A stretch of 64,000 bases of DNA from JADKHR01 sp041917295 (lineage in GTDB: Bacteria; Elusimicrobiota; Elusimicrobia; FEN-1173), in the NCBI GenBank assembly GCA_041917295.1, contig JAYRXX010000038.1, positions 41,603 through 105,602 of the forward strand. Reading direction: 5' to 3'. The notes below the pieces were generated by a model, which was given only the letters and a program-made list of their open reading frames with translations, had not been told where the DNA came from and did not search any database. Positions 7,942 to 15,898 of the stretch are shown in pieces. The first letter of the stretch is position 1. Each line of letters opens with the position of its first letter. Both the position numbers and the translations under genes were made by a program.

Positions 7942-10707
7942 CTACAAGTCCAGATGAACCCGGACGGTCCCGTCCGTGCAGGCGGTTTGGCGGAACCCCA
8001 GCCGCTGGCAAATACGAAGGGTTTCCTTGTTGTCCTGACGGATTTCGGCCCACAGGGTTTGCATTCCTTCCGCCCGGGCCACGGAAATCATGTGTTTTAA
8101 AAATTCGGTTCCCACACCGCGGTTTTGGTACGGGTCGGCCACGAGCATGGTCCACTGGGCCTTTTTGGTGCCGGGCCGACGGGACAACCGGCTCACCGCC
8201 CAAATTTCCGCCGGTCGTCCGCCCGCCGGGGGCTGTTCCACCACAAACACCAGTTCACGATCGTAGTCGACAAAACACACCCGCCTTAACCGATCGTGGG
8301 CCACCCGCTCGCTGAAATCAAAGGCGCGCATGTAGCGGCTGACCACACTTCGTTCGGACACTTTCGAGTGGTAGTCCACCAACAGGGGTTCGTCTTCCGG
8401 CCGAACCGGGCGAAACCGCACGGTAGCGCCGTCTTTGGTTTTGAACGGTTTGTCATACGCGATCGGGTAAGGCCGAATGGCCGATCGGCACCGGGCCTTT
8501 TCTTCGTCCGCGGTGTAAAGCGCCACCCGGGCGTCCATGGCAATGACGCCTTCGGGGGCCACCAACAACGGGTTGATGTCGATTTCTTTGATGGCGGTCT
8601 GTTCCAACACCAACCAGCTGAACCGAATCATCGCCTTTTCGAGGGCGGCCACATCCGCGGGTTTCTGGCCGCGCACGCCTTGGAGGGCTTTCCACACTTT
8701 GGTTTTGGCCATCATCCGCCGGGCCAACGTGCTGGTTAGCGGGGGTAAACCGAGAGCTTTGTCTTGATATATTTCCACTAATTTTCCGCCGGTGCCGAAC
8801 AACAGAATCGGCCCGAACTGAGGATCCGGACTGGCCCCGCAAATGATCTCGTAGCCTTCCCAGCGAATCATTCGTTGCACGGTGACCCCGTCGAAATGGC
8901 CCGGTCCCTTGAGAGACTCCACGTTTTTGCGAATGGCGTCAAAGGCCCGCCGCACCGCTTCCGCCTCGGTGAGATTCAAGATCACGCCGCCCACGTCGGA
9001 CTTGTGGGTGATGGTTTTGGAATGGAGTTTGAGCACCACCGGGAACCCCAACGACTCGGCCTCCCGGGCCGCTTCGTCAGCGGAAACCGCCAATCGGGTT
9101 TCCACAATGGGGATGCCGTACAGCGCCAACAATCGTTTCGACTCCTCTTCCGTCAACACCGTCCGTCCCGCGCTTCGAGCGCCTTGAATCAATTGCTCAA
9201 CACTTTTAAGGTCAACCCCCAACTCGTGCATTCCCACGGCCGGACGGGGTGTTTCATAAAGGGCCTGGAGATTGCGGTTGTAGGCATGCATGGTGCAAAA
9301 GATTTTCGCGGCGGTGTCGGGATAATTGAACACCGGCACGCCCGCGTCGTGCAAAATGGTTCGGCCCGCTTCCACGGTATCGCCGCCCATCCAACTGGCG
9401 AGGATGGGCTTTTCTCCCAACGCTTTGGCTTTCAAGGCCAGCTGTTGGGCGGACCCGGTGGCGTCCGTCATGTCTTGGGGCGTGAGGATCAAAAGGAGTC
9501 CGTCGGAATTGGCATCGGCGGCGGCCGCTTCCACGGCCCGACCGTAACGGGCGGCGTCGGCGTCCCCCAACACGTCCACCGGGTTGCCGTGGCTCCAGGG
9601 CGCGGGGAGGAACGTGTTGAGTTCTTTCAACGTTTCGGGACTGAGATCCGCCAACTTTCCGCCGTTTTCAATCAGCGCGTCCGCGGCCAACACCCCGGGC
9701 CCGCCGGCGTTGGTGACGATGGTCAGCCGAGGCCCTTTGGGCCGGGGCTGTTTGGCCAGCACGTCGGCCATTTGAAACAGGTCGGAAATGGCGCCCACCC
9801 GAATCACGCCGCACCGTTCAAACGCGGCGTCCAAAACGTCGTCGCGGCCCACCAACGAGCCCGTGTGGCTGACCGCCGCTTTGGCGGCGGCGTCGGTTCG
9901 ACCCGCCTTGATAACGATAATAGGTTTGGATAAAGACACTTCCCGGGCCGCCGACATAAACGAACGGGCATCGCCCACGGATTCCATGTAAATCACGATG
10001 CTTTCGGTTTTGGGATCGTTGCCCAAATAATCGATCAAGTCGCCCCACCCAATATCCAGCATGGACCCTAACGAGACGAAAGCTGAAAATCCGATTTTTT
10101 CTTTGAAACTCCAATCCAACACCGCCGTGCAAAGGGCGCCGGATTGGCTTAAAAAGCCCACGTTGCCTTTGGCCGCGACGCCCTTGGCGAACGTGGCGTT
10201 GAACCCCGACGGGGGACACATAAACCCCAAACAGTTGGGGCCCAAAATCCGCATTTTGCCTTTGGCGATTTCCCGAACGCGCTGTTCGAGGGCCAATCCT
10301 TCCGGGCCATTTTCTTTAAACCCGGCGGAAATGATGATGGCTCCCGGCACACCGAGCGACACACATTCGGAGATGATGTCGGGCACCGTGGGCGCCGGCG
10401 TGGCGATGACGGCCAAATCCACCGCTTCCGGAATATCCGAGATCCGGGGATAGGCTTTGATGCCCAACACGCTGGGTCGTTTGGGATTGACGGGATAAAC
10501 GGTGCCGCCGAACGAGGAGGTGATCAGGTTCCACAGGAGCGTCCGCCCAACGGTGCCCGCGTGTTCGGTGGCGCCCACAACCGCCACGGCCTTGGGCCGG
10601 AAAAACACGTCCAACGATCCCTTATCGCCTCGAAACACGTCATGCGCCGGATCCCCCGCCGACAGCGGAGACGCAACACTGTCACTCTTCATCAAATTGG
10701 GTTCCAC
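7942..10707 (-). CDS. ADP-forming acyl-CoA ligase fused to GNAT acetyltransferase
   Basis: A 921-residue fusion. An N-terminal CoA-binding Rossmann domain begins about residue 30 (FFRPKAVAVVGATEHAGTVG). A succinyl-CoA-ligase-like domain follows, with the phospho-histidine region AAVSHTGSLVGRDDVLDAAF. Next comes an ATP-grasp domain (GFPVVLKLHSKTITHKSDVGG), and the C-terminal ~170 residues form a GNAT acetyltransferase (DPYQNRGVGTEFLKHMI). This is the architecture of protein lysine acetyltransferases of the Pat/PatZ type; whether the ligase half still makes acetyl-CoA cannot be told. The start is GTG with AGGAGG 8 bases upstream; an ATG just ahead of it opens only a six-codon frame. It is last in the iron-regulator gene cluster. 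Confidence 0.88.
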   Translation of the reverse strand: MEPNLMKSDSVASPLSAGDPAHDVFRGDKGSLDVFFRPKAVAVVGATEHAGTVGRTLLWNLITSSFGGTVYPVNPKRPSVLGIKAYPRISDIPEAVDLAVIATPAPTVPDIISECVSLGVPGAIIISAGFKENGPEGLALEQRVREIAKGKMRILGPNCLGFMCPPSGFNATFAKGVAAKGNVGFLSQSGALCTAVLDWSFKEKIGFSAFVSLGSMLDIGWGDLIDYLGNDPKTESIVIYMESVGDARSFMSAAREVSLSKPIIVIKAGRTDAAAKAAVSHTGSLVGRDDVLDAAFERCGVIRVGAISDLFQMADVLAKQPRPKGPRLTIVTNAGGPGVLAADALIENGGKLADLSPETLKELNTFLPAPWSHGNPVDVLGDADAARYGRAVEAAAADANSDGLLLILTPQDMTDATGSAQQLALKAKALGEKPILASWMGGDTVEAGRTILHDAGVPVFNYPDTAAKIFCTMHAYNRNLQALYETPRPAVGMHELGVDLKSVEQLIQGARSAGRTVLTEEESKRLLALYGIPIVETRLAVSADEAAREAESLGFPVVLKLHSKTITHKSDVGGVILNLTEAEAVRRAFDAIRKNVESLKGPGHFDGVTVQRMIRWEGYEIICGASPDPQFGPILLFGTGGKLVEIYQDKALGLPPLTSTLARRMMAKTKVWKALQGVRGQKPADVAALEKAMIRFSWLVLEQTAIKEIDINPLLVAPEGVIAMDARVALYTADEEKARCRSAIRPYPIAYDKPFKTKDGATVRFRPVRPEDEPLLVDYHSKVSERSVVSRYMRAFDFSERVAHDRLRRVCFVDYDRELVFVVEQPPAGGRPAEIWAVSRLSRRPGTKKAQWTMLVADPYQNRGVGTEFLKHMISVARAEGMQTLWAEIRQDNKETLRICQRLGFRQTACTDGTVRVHLDL

Positions 10708-10733
10708 CGCATGTACCTCCTGAGAAAAATTTT

Positions 10734-11672
10734 CTAATTACGTCCGTCCACAGCAGGAGTCCTATTGTTGCGGGGGGCCCGAGCCACCGACAAACCGATG
10801 GATACCGCTAACACGCCCACCACCACGCCCAGAGATAACGTGGTCGAAATGTGGATCCAGTGCAGTATTAGCATCTTAACCCCAACAAAGGCTAAAATCA
10901 AGGCCACCCCATACTTGAGATAAGAAAACATCTGGACCAATCCGCTCACAAGAAAATACAAGGCCCGCAGGCCCAATATGGCGAAGATATTGGAGGTAAA
11001 CACGATCAAGGGATCTGTGGTGATGGAAAAAATGGCCGGGATGGAGTCCAACGCGAACACCACATCACTAAATTCCACAACAGCCACGGTTAAGAACAAT
11101 GGGGTAGCGTGCCATTTACCGTCGATCTTGGCCAGGAACCGGTTCCCGTGCAGACCGGTCATGGGCAAAACCTTTCGAAGCCCGCGAAAGAGGGCGTTGT
11201 CGTCCGGATTAAACTCTTTTTCAGCGGCGAAGGCCATTTTATAGGCCGAATAAATTAAGACCGCGCCGAAAATCCAAAACACCCATTCGAACCGGCTGAC
11301 CAGGTAAGTTCCCAACAGGATCAACACAAACCGAAGAACGATCGCCCCCAAGATGCCCCACCTCAACACCCGGGGCTGATGGGAGGGTTCGACGTTGAAA
11401 TACGAAAAAATCATGATAAAAACGAACAAGTTGTCGACGCTTAGACTTTTTTCAATAAGGTATCCGGTGAGAAATTCCGCGGCTTTCGCGGGAGACAACA
11501 ACCAATAAATCAAACCGCAATAAATAAACGCCGCCAGAACCCATTCCAAAGATCGGTAAGCCGCGTCTTTAAGCGTAACCGCTTTTTCGGATTTGGATTG
11601 AAAGAGGTCGATGTAAAGCATCACGACCAAGGCCACCGTGAAGATAACCCACAGAACGGAATGCGGGCTCAT
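10734..11672 (-). CDS. TerC/Alx-family integral membrane protein
   Basis: A 312-residue inner-membrane protein with about nine hydrophobic segments. It has the family-typical stretches FLTGYLIEKSLSVDNLFVF and VVEFSDVVFALDSIPAIF, which place conserved acidic residues within membrane helices. TerC/Alx proteins are implicated in metal-ion (notably manganese) export and in metalation of exported proteins. The neighbouring iron regulators fit a metal role here. The start overlaps the stop of the exonuclease gene by 4 bp (ATGA); the next gene begins 26 bp further on. Confidence 0.88.
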   Translation of the reverse strand: MSPHSVLWVIFTVALVVMLYIDLFQSKSEKAVTLKDAAYRSLEWVLAAFIYCGLIYWLLSPAKAAEFLTGYLIEKSLSVDNLFVFIMIFSYFNVEPSHQPRVLRWGILGAIVLRFVLILLGTYLVSRFEWVFWIFGAVLIYSAYKMAFAAEKEFNPDDNALFRGLRKVLPMTGLHGNRFLAKIDGKWHATPLFLTVAVVEFSDVVFALDSIPAIFSITTDPLIVFTSNIFAILGLRALYFLVSGLVQMFSYLKYGVALILAFVGVKMLILHWIHISTTLSLGVVVGVLAVSIGLSVARAPRNNRTPAVDGRN

Positions 11673-12475
11673 TGGCGAACGGGAACCGGTGGTGTTTCCC
11701 GGCGGGGGAAGATCCCCAACCGCGCATGGCGGCAGATGTCCACAAAGTCCAGGGCGAAATCGGCTTTTTCCACAATCCAGCGAAGGTAGTCGGGATCGTC
11801 TTTGGCCACGTCGGCCAACCGATGAAACCGGTGCTTCCCAAAATTAAAATAGGCCTCCCCGTCGCGCCACAACAACCGGCCTTCCACGTCCACCTGAGAC
11901 GCGCCCGGTTTTGTGCAAAAGGCGTGCAAGCCGGTCATGTCTTTGGGCAAATCGGGATAGTGGTCCACCTGGGCGCGAATGACTTCAAACGTGGCTTCCG
12001 CGTCGGCTTTGGCCGAATGGGCGTTCTCCAGTTTTTTCCCGCAATAGAATTGGTAAGCGGTGGTGAGATCGCGCCGTTCTTTCTCCCGAAAAATCGTCGC
12101 CCCGTCCACAATCCGCCGGCCTTCCATGGAAAAAACAAACCCGGCTCGTTTAAATTCTTTGGTCAACATCGGGATGTCCAACCGGTTTAAAGCATACCCG
12201 CCGATGTCGGCCCCCTCAAAAATTTCGAACAGGCGCGGGGCCCAGTCGCGAAACGGCGGTTCGTCTTTGAGCATGTCGTTGGTGATCCCATGGACGGCAA
12301 TGGATTCAACGGGGATTTTTATGAACGGGTTAAAGCGTTGGGACAGGCGTTCCTCCCGACCATCTGGGAAAAGTTTCACCAAACCGATTTCGATGATTCG
12401 GTCCAGTTCCACCAAAAGGCCGGTGGTTTCCAGGTCAAAAACCACCAACGGTCGCGTGAGGGGAGCCATCGCCAT
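11669..12475 (-). CDS. DnaQ-like 3'-5' exonuclease
   Basis: A 268-residue DEDDh exonuclease. The first motif is VFDLETTGL with catalytic Asp14 and Glu16. A second Asp lies in the ADIGGYALNRLDIPML region, and the C-terminal motif HSAKADAEATFEV supplies His and Asp. The last ~90 residues have no assignment I recognise. Stand-alone members degrade single-stranded nucleic acid ends and may proofread or repair. It lies 15 bp downstream of the DtxR-type gene and overlaps terC. Confidence 0.85.
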   Translation of the reverse strand: MAMAPLTRPLVVFDLETTGLLVELDRIIEIGLVKLFPDGREERLSQRFNPFIKIPVESIAVHGITNDMLKDEPPFRDWAPRLFEIFEGADIGGYALNRLDIPMLTKEFKRAGFVFSMEGRRIVDGATIFREKERRDLTTAYQFYCGKKLENAHSAKADAEATFEVIRAQVDHYPDLPKDMTGLHAFCTKPGASQVDVEGRLLWRDGEAYFNFGKHRFHRLADVAKDDPDYLRWIVEKADFALDFVDICRHARLGIFPRRETPPVPVRQ

Positions 12476-12490
12476 AGGAATGACGACAGT

Positions 12491-13189
12491 CTACGAAATT
12501 TCGGGCGGCCCCGCCCGACGAACAAAGATCCGTGCCGCGATGGCCGACTCCAACGCCAGCTGGGTTTCCCCCACTTCCACCACAAAGGCGGGGAATGTTT
12601 GATGCAAATGGATCGGCGCGCCGGGAATCACGCCCATGGCCATCAAGCGGTGGAGTTCGGGGTGGTCTTTAATTTGGAGGTACGCCACTCGCCCGGCGTC
12701 GCCGGCTTTGAGTCGGGACAAACAACTGACGATCGGCGAGAGTTGGGCCTCGTTGTTGCGACAACACACCCCCGGCGGGATCGGGTGTCCGTGCGGGCAT
12801 TCGCCCGGATGGCCCAACAGCGTACAAATGGATTCGGTCACTTCCGGCGAAATGGTGTGTTCCAACACGCAGGCATTGGGATCCACGGCGTTGCGGTCGA
12901 GGCTTAACACGTCGGTCAACAGCCGCTCGGCCAGGCGCAGTCGGCGGGTCACGTCGCGGGCCAGCTCTTCCCCCGCGGGGGTCAGCCACACCTGTCCCAA
13001 CTCTTCTTTGATAAAACCGTGGCGAATTAAATGGGCAAACCCGTCCGGACACCCGGCCGCAGCCAAGGCATTGCGAAGCTGGTTGCCTTCGGTAAACCCC
13101 AATTCCCGCTGGCGCCACAACAGGCCCAGGGCCTCTTCCACATCTTCCCGTTCGGCCGTCGGTATCGGAAACTTTTGTGTGTCGGTCAT
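12491..13189 (-). CDS. DtxR/MntR-type metalloregulator with C-terminal FeoA domain
   Basis: A 232-residue regulator. Residues about 15-80 resemble a winged helix (REDVEEALGLLWRQRELGFTEG... LTPAGEELA), and 85-150 the DtxR dimerisation/metal-binding region with LEHTISPEVTESICTLLGHPGECPHG. The last ~75 residues form an SH3-like FeoA domain (LSRLKAGDAGRVAYLQI... LMAMGVIPGAPIHLHQ). Such proteins repress iron or manganese uptake genes when metal is bound. A stand-alone feoA is not seen here, so this FeoA domain is the only one in the cluster. It starts 28 bp after feoB ends. Confidence 0.87.
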   Translation of the reverse strand: MTDTQKFPIPTAEREDVEEALGLLWRQRELGFTEGNQLRNALAAAGCPDGFAHLIRHGFIKEELGQVWLTPAGEELARDVTRRLRLAERLLTDVLSLDRNAVDPNACVLEHTISPEVTESICTLLGHPGECPHGHPIPPGVCCRNNEAQLSPIVSCLSRLKAGDAGRVAYLQIKDHPELHRLMAMGVIPGAPIHLHQTFPAFVVEVGETQLALESAIAARIFVRRAGPPEIS

Positions 13190-13217
13190 TGGCTTGCCTC
13201 GATCCCTATTTTATTAA

Positions 13218-15173
13218 TCATCCCACCACCCCGGGAAATATGAGAAGGATCCGATTCAACACCCCCGCGATGGCCAACGCCACGGCCAACACGGCTCCGC
13301 TGATGAGCACTGCCCCTTTCCATCCCCGTTCTTTAAACATCATCAGCCACTGAGCCACGCAGGGCATGAATAAAGTGATCAAAACCAAACTCACCGTGAC
13401 CTGGCGCAAATCCAGCAGACCGTCCTGTTGAAGAGAATACAACCCCGCGGCGCCGTAATCCCGCCGCAAAAAGCCCACCAAAAACGCTTCCGTGGCCCGG
13501 GCCGGCAACCCCAACCATCCCTGAACAACCGGCGAAAAAATGTGTTCCGCCGTTTTCATCCATCCCCACCGGTCCAGAAAAAACAGCCCCAAGGTCCCAT
13601 ACACAAAAAGCGGCACCACTTCTTTCAAATACCAGGTCAACCGCACGCGCATTTTCAACCAAATGTTGCGCAACAAAGGACGCCGAATGGGAGGTATTTC
13701 CATGATAAAGGTCGACCGCGCCCCCGGCAGCATTTTTGAGGCGGCCCACCCCGTGGCCAACGTGGTCGCCACCAAAACAAACAACCACACTCCCAGCACC
13801 CGGGGAGATAACCCCGCGGCCATTCCAAGAATCACCGCCAACTGGGCGGAACAGGGCACCGTTAACGCCAAAAGAAGCGTCACGATGATCCGTTCTTTTT
13901 TCGTGTCTAAGATCCGCGTGGTCATGGTGGCCATGGTGTCACAGCCCAGCCCCAAAATCATCGGGAGCACCGCGCGACCGTTAAGGCCCATGAGCCGAAA
14001 CACCCGGTCCAACAAAACCGACAGCCGGGGCAAGTAGCCCGAATCTTCCAACAAACCGAACGCGATAAAAAACGTGGCCACAATAGGAAGGATCAAGGCA
14101 AAAGCGTAGGAAAACGCCATGCTCACCACCCCATAAGGACCAACCAAAATGTCCCGGAGAAAAGCCCAGGGCAAAAATTTGTCGATCAGCCAAGTGACGC
14201 CGGGGGTAATCCATTCGGCGAACACCGTGTTTTCCAAAAAGTCCACGGCGGTTCCCGCGCCGAACACGCCCACGAACTGGTAAACAGCGTAGAGGACAAA
14301 CCCGACGATCAAAAACCCCGGCCAGGGCCGGAGGGCCCACACGCCCAGCCGATGTGAAAGACCGGGGGCCAACCGTCCCCGCTGGGAAATCACTTCGGCG
14401 CACATTTCACGAATTCGCCCGTCACGGGACTCAAAAATAATTTGGCGGGGAGGCCGGGCAAACCGGTTGCGCTCCCGCAGAGCCGCCGAATAAACATCCG
14501 GCGAATGGGCCCCCCCGGCGCCCCACGTCAGAACCGTATCGTCTCCGGCCAACAACGCCAGTCGAATCGCCCGGCTGAAGGGGACATCCGCGGGCACAAC
14601 CGAAGAAAGCGTTTGAAGCGCCTCTCGAATTTCGCTCGAATCGGTTTCAAGAAAGCGCGGAACAGCGGCGTTTTCAACGGCTTTCTTAAGAGCGGGCAAC
14701 CCTTCCCCCGTGGTCGCCACGGTTTTCACAACCGGAACGCCCAACCGCCGAGACAACGCGACCGCGTCCAGATCGAGGCCCCGATCCAACGCCTCGTCGG
14801 CCAAATTCAACGCCACAACCATGGGAATTTTGAAATCCACTAACTCCAGGGTGGACATCAACCCCCGGGCCAGGTTTTTCGCGTCCAACACATTCAGGAT
14901 TACGTCGGGGCGTTCCTTTAAAAGAAAATCCCGGGTCACCCGCTCGTCTTCCGATGACGGCCAAAGGGAATTGACGCCCGGCGTATCCACCACGCGCCAT
15001 TTCTTTCCCGCCAACCAGGTGACACCCGACGACACGTCCACGGTGGTCCCCGGATAGTTTGAGACCGTGGCGTAACGGCCCGTCAACCGGCCGAATATCA
15101 CGGATTTGCCCACGTTGGGGTTTCCCACAAGCACGAGGGTGGCAACGGGGGATGGAGCGGCAACGGGGGTCAT
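13218..15173 (-). CDS. feoB: Ferrous iron transporter FeoB
   Basis: A 651-residue FeoB. The N-terminal GTPase domain has G1 GNPNVGKS at residues 17-24, G3 VVDTPG and a G4-type NLAD. It is followed by a membrane domain with gate-type regions (PMILGLGCDTMATMTTRI) and a C-terminal cluster ending MPCVAQWLMMFKERG. It imports Fe(II) through the inner membrane. I chose ATG 15173, which overlaps the fur stop as ATGA; upstream in-frame starts would lie inside fur. The order fur, feoB, DtxR/FeoA puts two regulators next to the transporter they probably control. Confidence 0.93.
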   Translation of the reverse strand: MTPVAAPSPVATLVLVGNPNVGKSVIFGRLTGRYATVSNYPGTTVDVSSGVTWLAGKKWRVVDTPGVNSLWPSSEDERVTRDFLLKERPDVILNVLDAKNLARGLMSTLELVDFKIPMVVALNLADEALDRGLDLDAVALSRRLGVPVVKTVATTGEGLPALKKAVENAAVPRFLETDSSEIREALQTLSSVVPADVPFSRAIRLALLAGDDTVLTWGAGGAHSPDVYSAALRERNRFARPPRQIIFESRDGRIREMCAEVISQRGRLAPGLSHRLGVWALRPWPGFLIVGFVLYAVYQFVGVFGAGTAVDFLENTVFAEWITPGVTWLIDKFLPWAFLRDILVGPYGVVSMAFSYAFALILPIVATFFIAFGLLEDSGYLPRLSVLLDRVFRLMGLNGRAVLPMILGLGCDTMATMTTRILDTKKERIIVTLLLALTVPCSAQLAVILGMAAGLSPRVLGVWLFVLVATTLATGWAASKMLPGARSTFIMEIPPIRRPLLRNIWLKMRVRLTWYLKEVVPLFVYGTLGLFFLDRWGWMKTAEHIFSPVVQGWLGLPARATEAFLVGFLRRDYGAAGLYSLQQDGLLDLRQVTVSLVLITLFMPCVAQWLMMFKERGWKGAVLISGAVLAVALAIAGVLNRILLIFPGVVG

Positions 15174-15607
15174 GACTTTTTGGAACTCGCGCATCGGGCG
15201 CAGAGACCGAACATTTCGTGCCGATGCCATCGCACTTCAAATTTCCGGTCCTTGGCCAACCGGGCCTGCAACCGTTCAATGGCGGGGCTGGTGAACTCCA
15301 ACGCGTCACCGCAGGCGACGCAGATCATGTGATCATGGTGGGGGCGACCGTGGGCATACTCATAGCGGGGAACCCCGTCGGCAAACGTCACCCGGGTCAC
15401 CAACCCGATCTCTTCGAGCAGTTTGACGGTACGAAACACCGTCGCCCGTCCCATACGGGGTTCTTGTTTGCGCACGGCGTCAAAAATTTCTTCTTGGGTT
15501 AAGTGCCCCTTCACCCCGGCCAGAAAACGAACGATCCCCTCCCGCTGAGCGGTGTCTTTAAGCCCGCGGCTTTTGATGGATTGACGAAGCAAGAGAAGTG
15601 GGTCCAT
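15170..15607 (-). CDS. Fur-family metal-dependent repressor
   Basis: A ~145-residue Fur-family regulator. It has an N-terminal winged helix (LTQEEIFDAVRKQEPRMGRATVFRTVKLLEEIGLV) and a metal-binding domain with the typical HHDHMICVACGDALEF stretch and a C-terminal CARC pair. It is probably the iron-sensing (Fur) type, because feoB follows with an ATGA overlap; Zur or PerR function is not excluded. I chose ATG 15607: a strong promoter (15630-15658) occupies the DNA just upstream, so longer in-frame starts would lie within the promoter. No clear Shine-Dalgarno site precedes the chosen start. Confidence 0.88.
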   Translation of the reverse strand: MDPLLLLRQSIKSRGLKDTAQREGIVRFLAGVKGHLTQEEIFDAVRKQEPRMGRATVFRTVKLLEEIGLVTRVTFADGVPRYEYAHGRPHHDHMICVACGDALEFTSPAIERLQARLAKDRKFEVRWHRHEMFGLCARCASSKKS

Positions 15608-15629
15608 AGTGATATTAATTTTCAATTTC

Positions 15630-15658
15630 ATTTTATCACAACTTTGCCCAGGCGTCAA
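15630..15658 (-). promoter_or_regulatory. Sigma-70-type promoter of the fur-feoB operon
   Basis: On the minus strand TTGACG (15658-15653), a 17-base spacer and TAAAAT (15635-15630) form a near-consensus promoter. The AT-rich bases that follow (GAAATTGAAAATTAATATC) are a plausible site for autoregulation by Fur, although no clean inverted repeat is visible. Confidence 0.7.
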
Positions 15659-15747
15659 CCTCCCAAGGGAGATTTATTATTGGAGATTCACAACAAGTCC
15701 TGGGATCCACTGAAAGGAAAAATGAGGCGGAACAAATCCAAAAAATT

Positions 15748-15821
15748 CGACCCCAGTAGGACTTGAACCTACAACCTTCTGCTCCGTAGGCAGACGCTCT
15801 ATCCAGTTGAGCTATGGGGTC
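15748..15821 (-). tRNA. tRNA-Arg(ACG)
   Basis: A 74-base cloverleaf on the minus strand. Acceptor GACCCCA pairs with TGGGGTC, discriminator G. The anticodon loop CTACGGA gives anticodon ACG, and the T-arm contains GGTTCAAGTCC. CCA is not encoded. ACG would be deaminated to ICG to read CGU/CGC/CGA. Confidence 0.93.
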
Positions 15822-15898
15822 ACCGGCGAAAGTCAAAGTGCCCTTGGGCACTTTGGGAACTTTGGCCCTTCGATTATTTGATTCTACCAAAAAAGGTC

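Noticed and set aside
8875..9933. 352-codon open frame on the plus strand
   Set aside because: Lies antisense to the acyl-CoA ligase gene, whose domains are clear; no recognisable protein on this strand.
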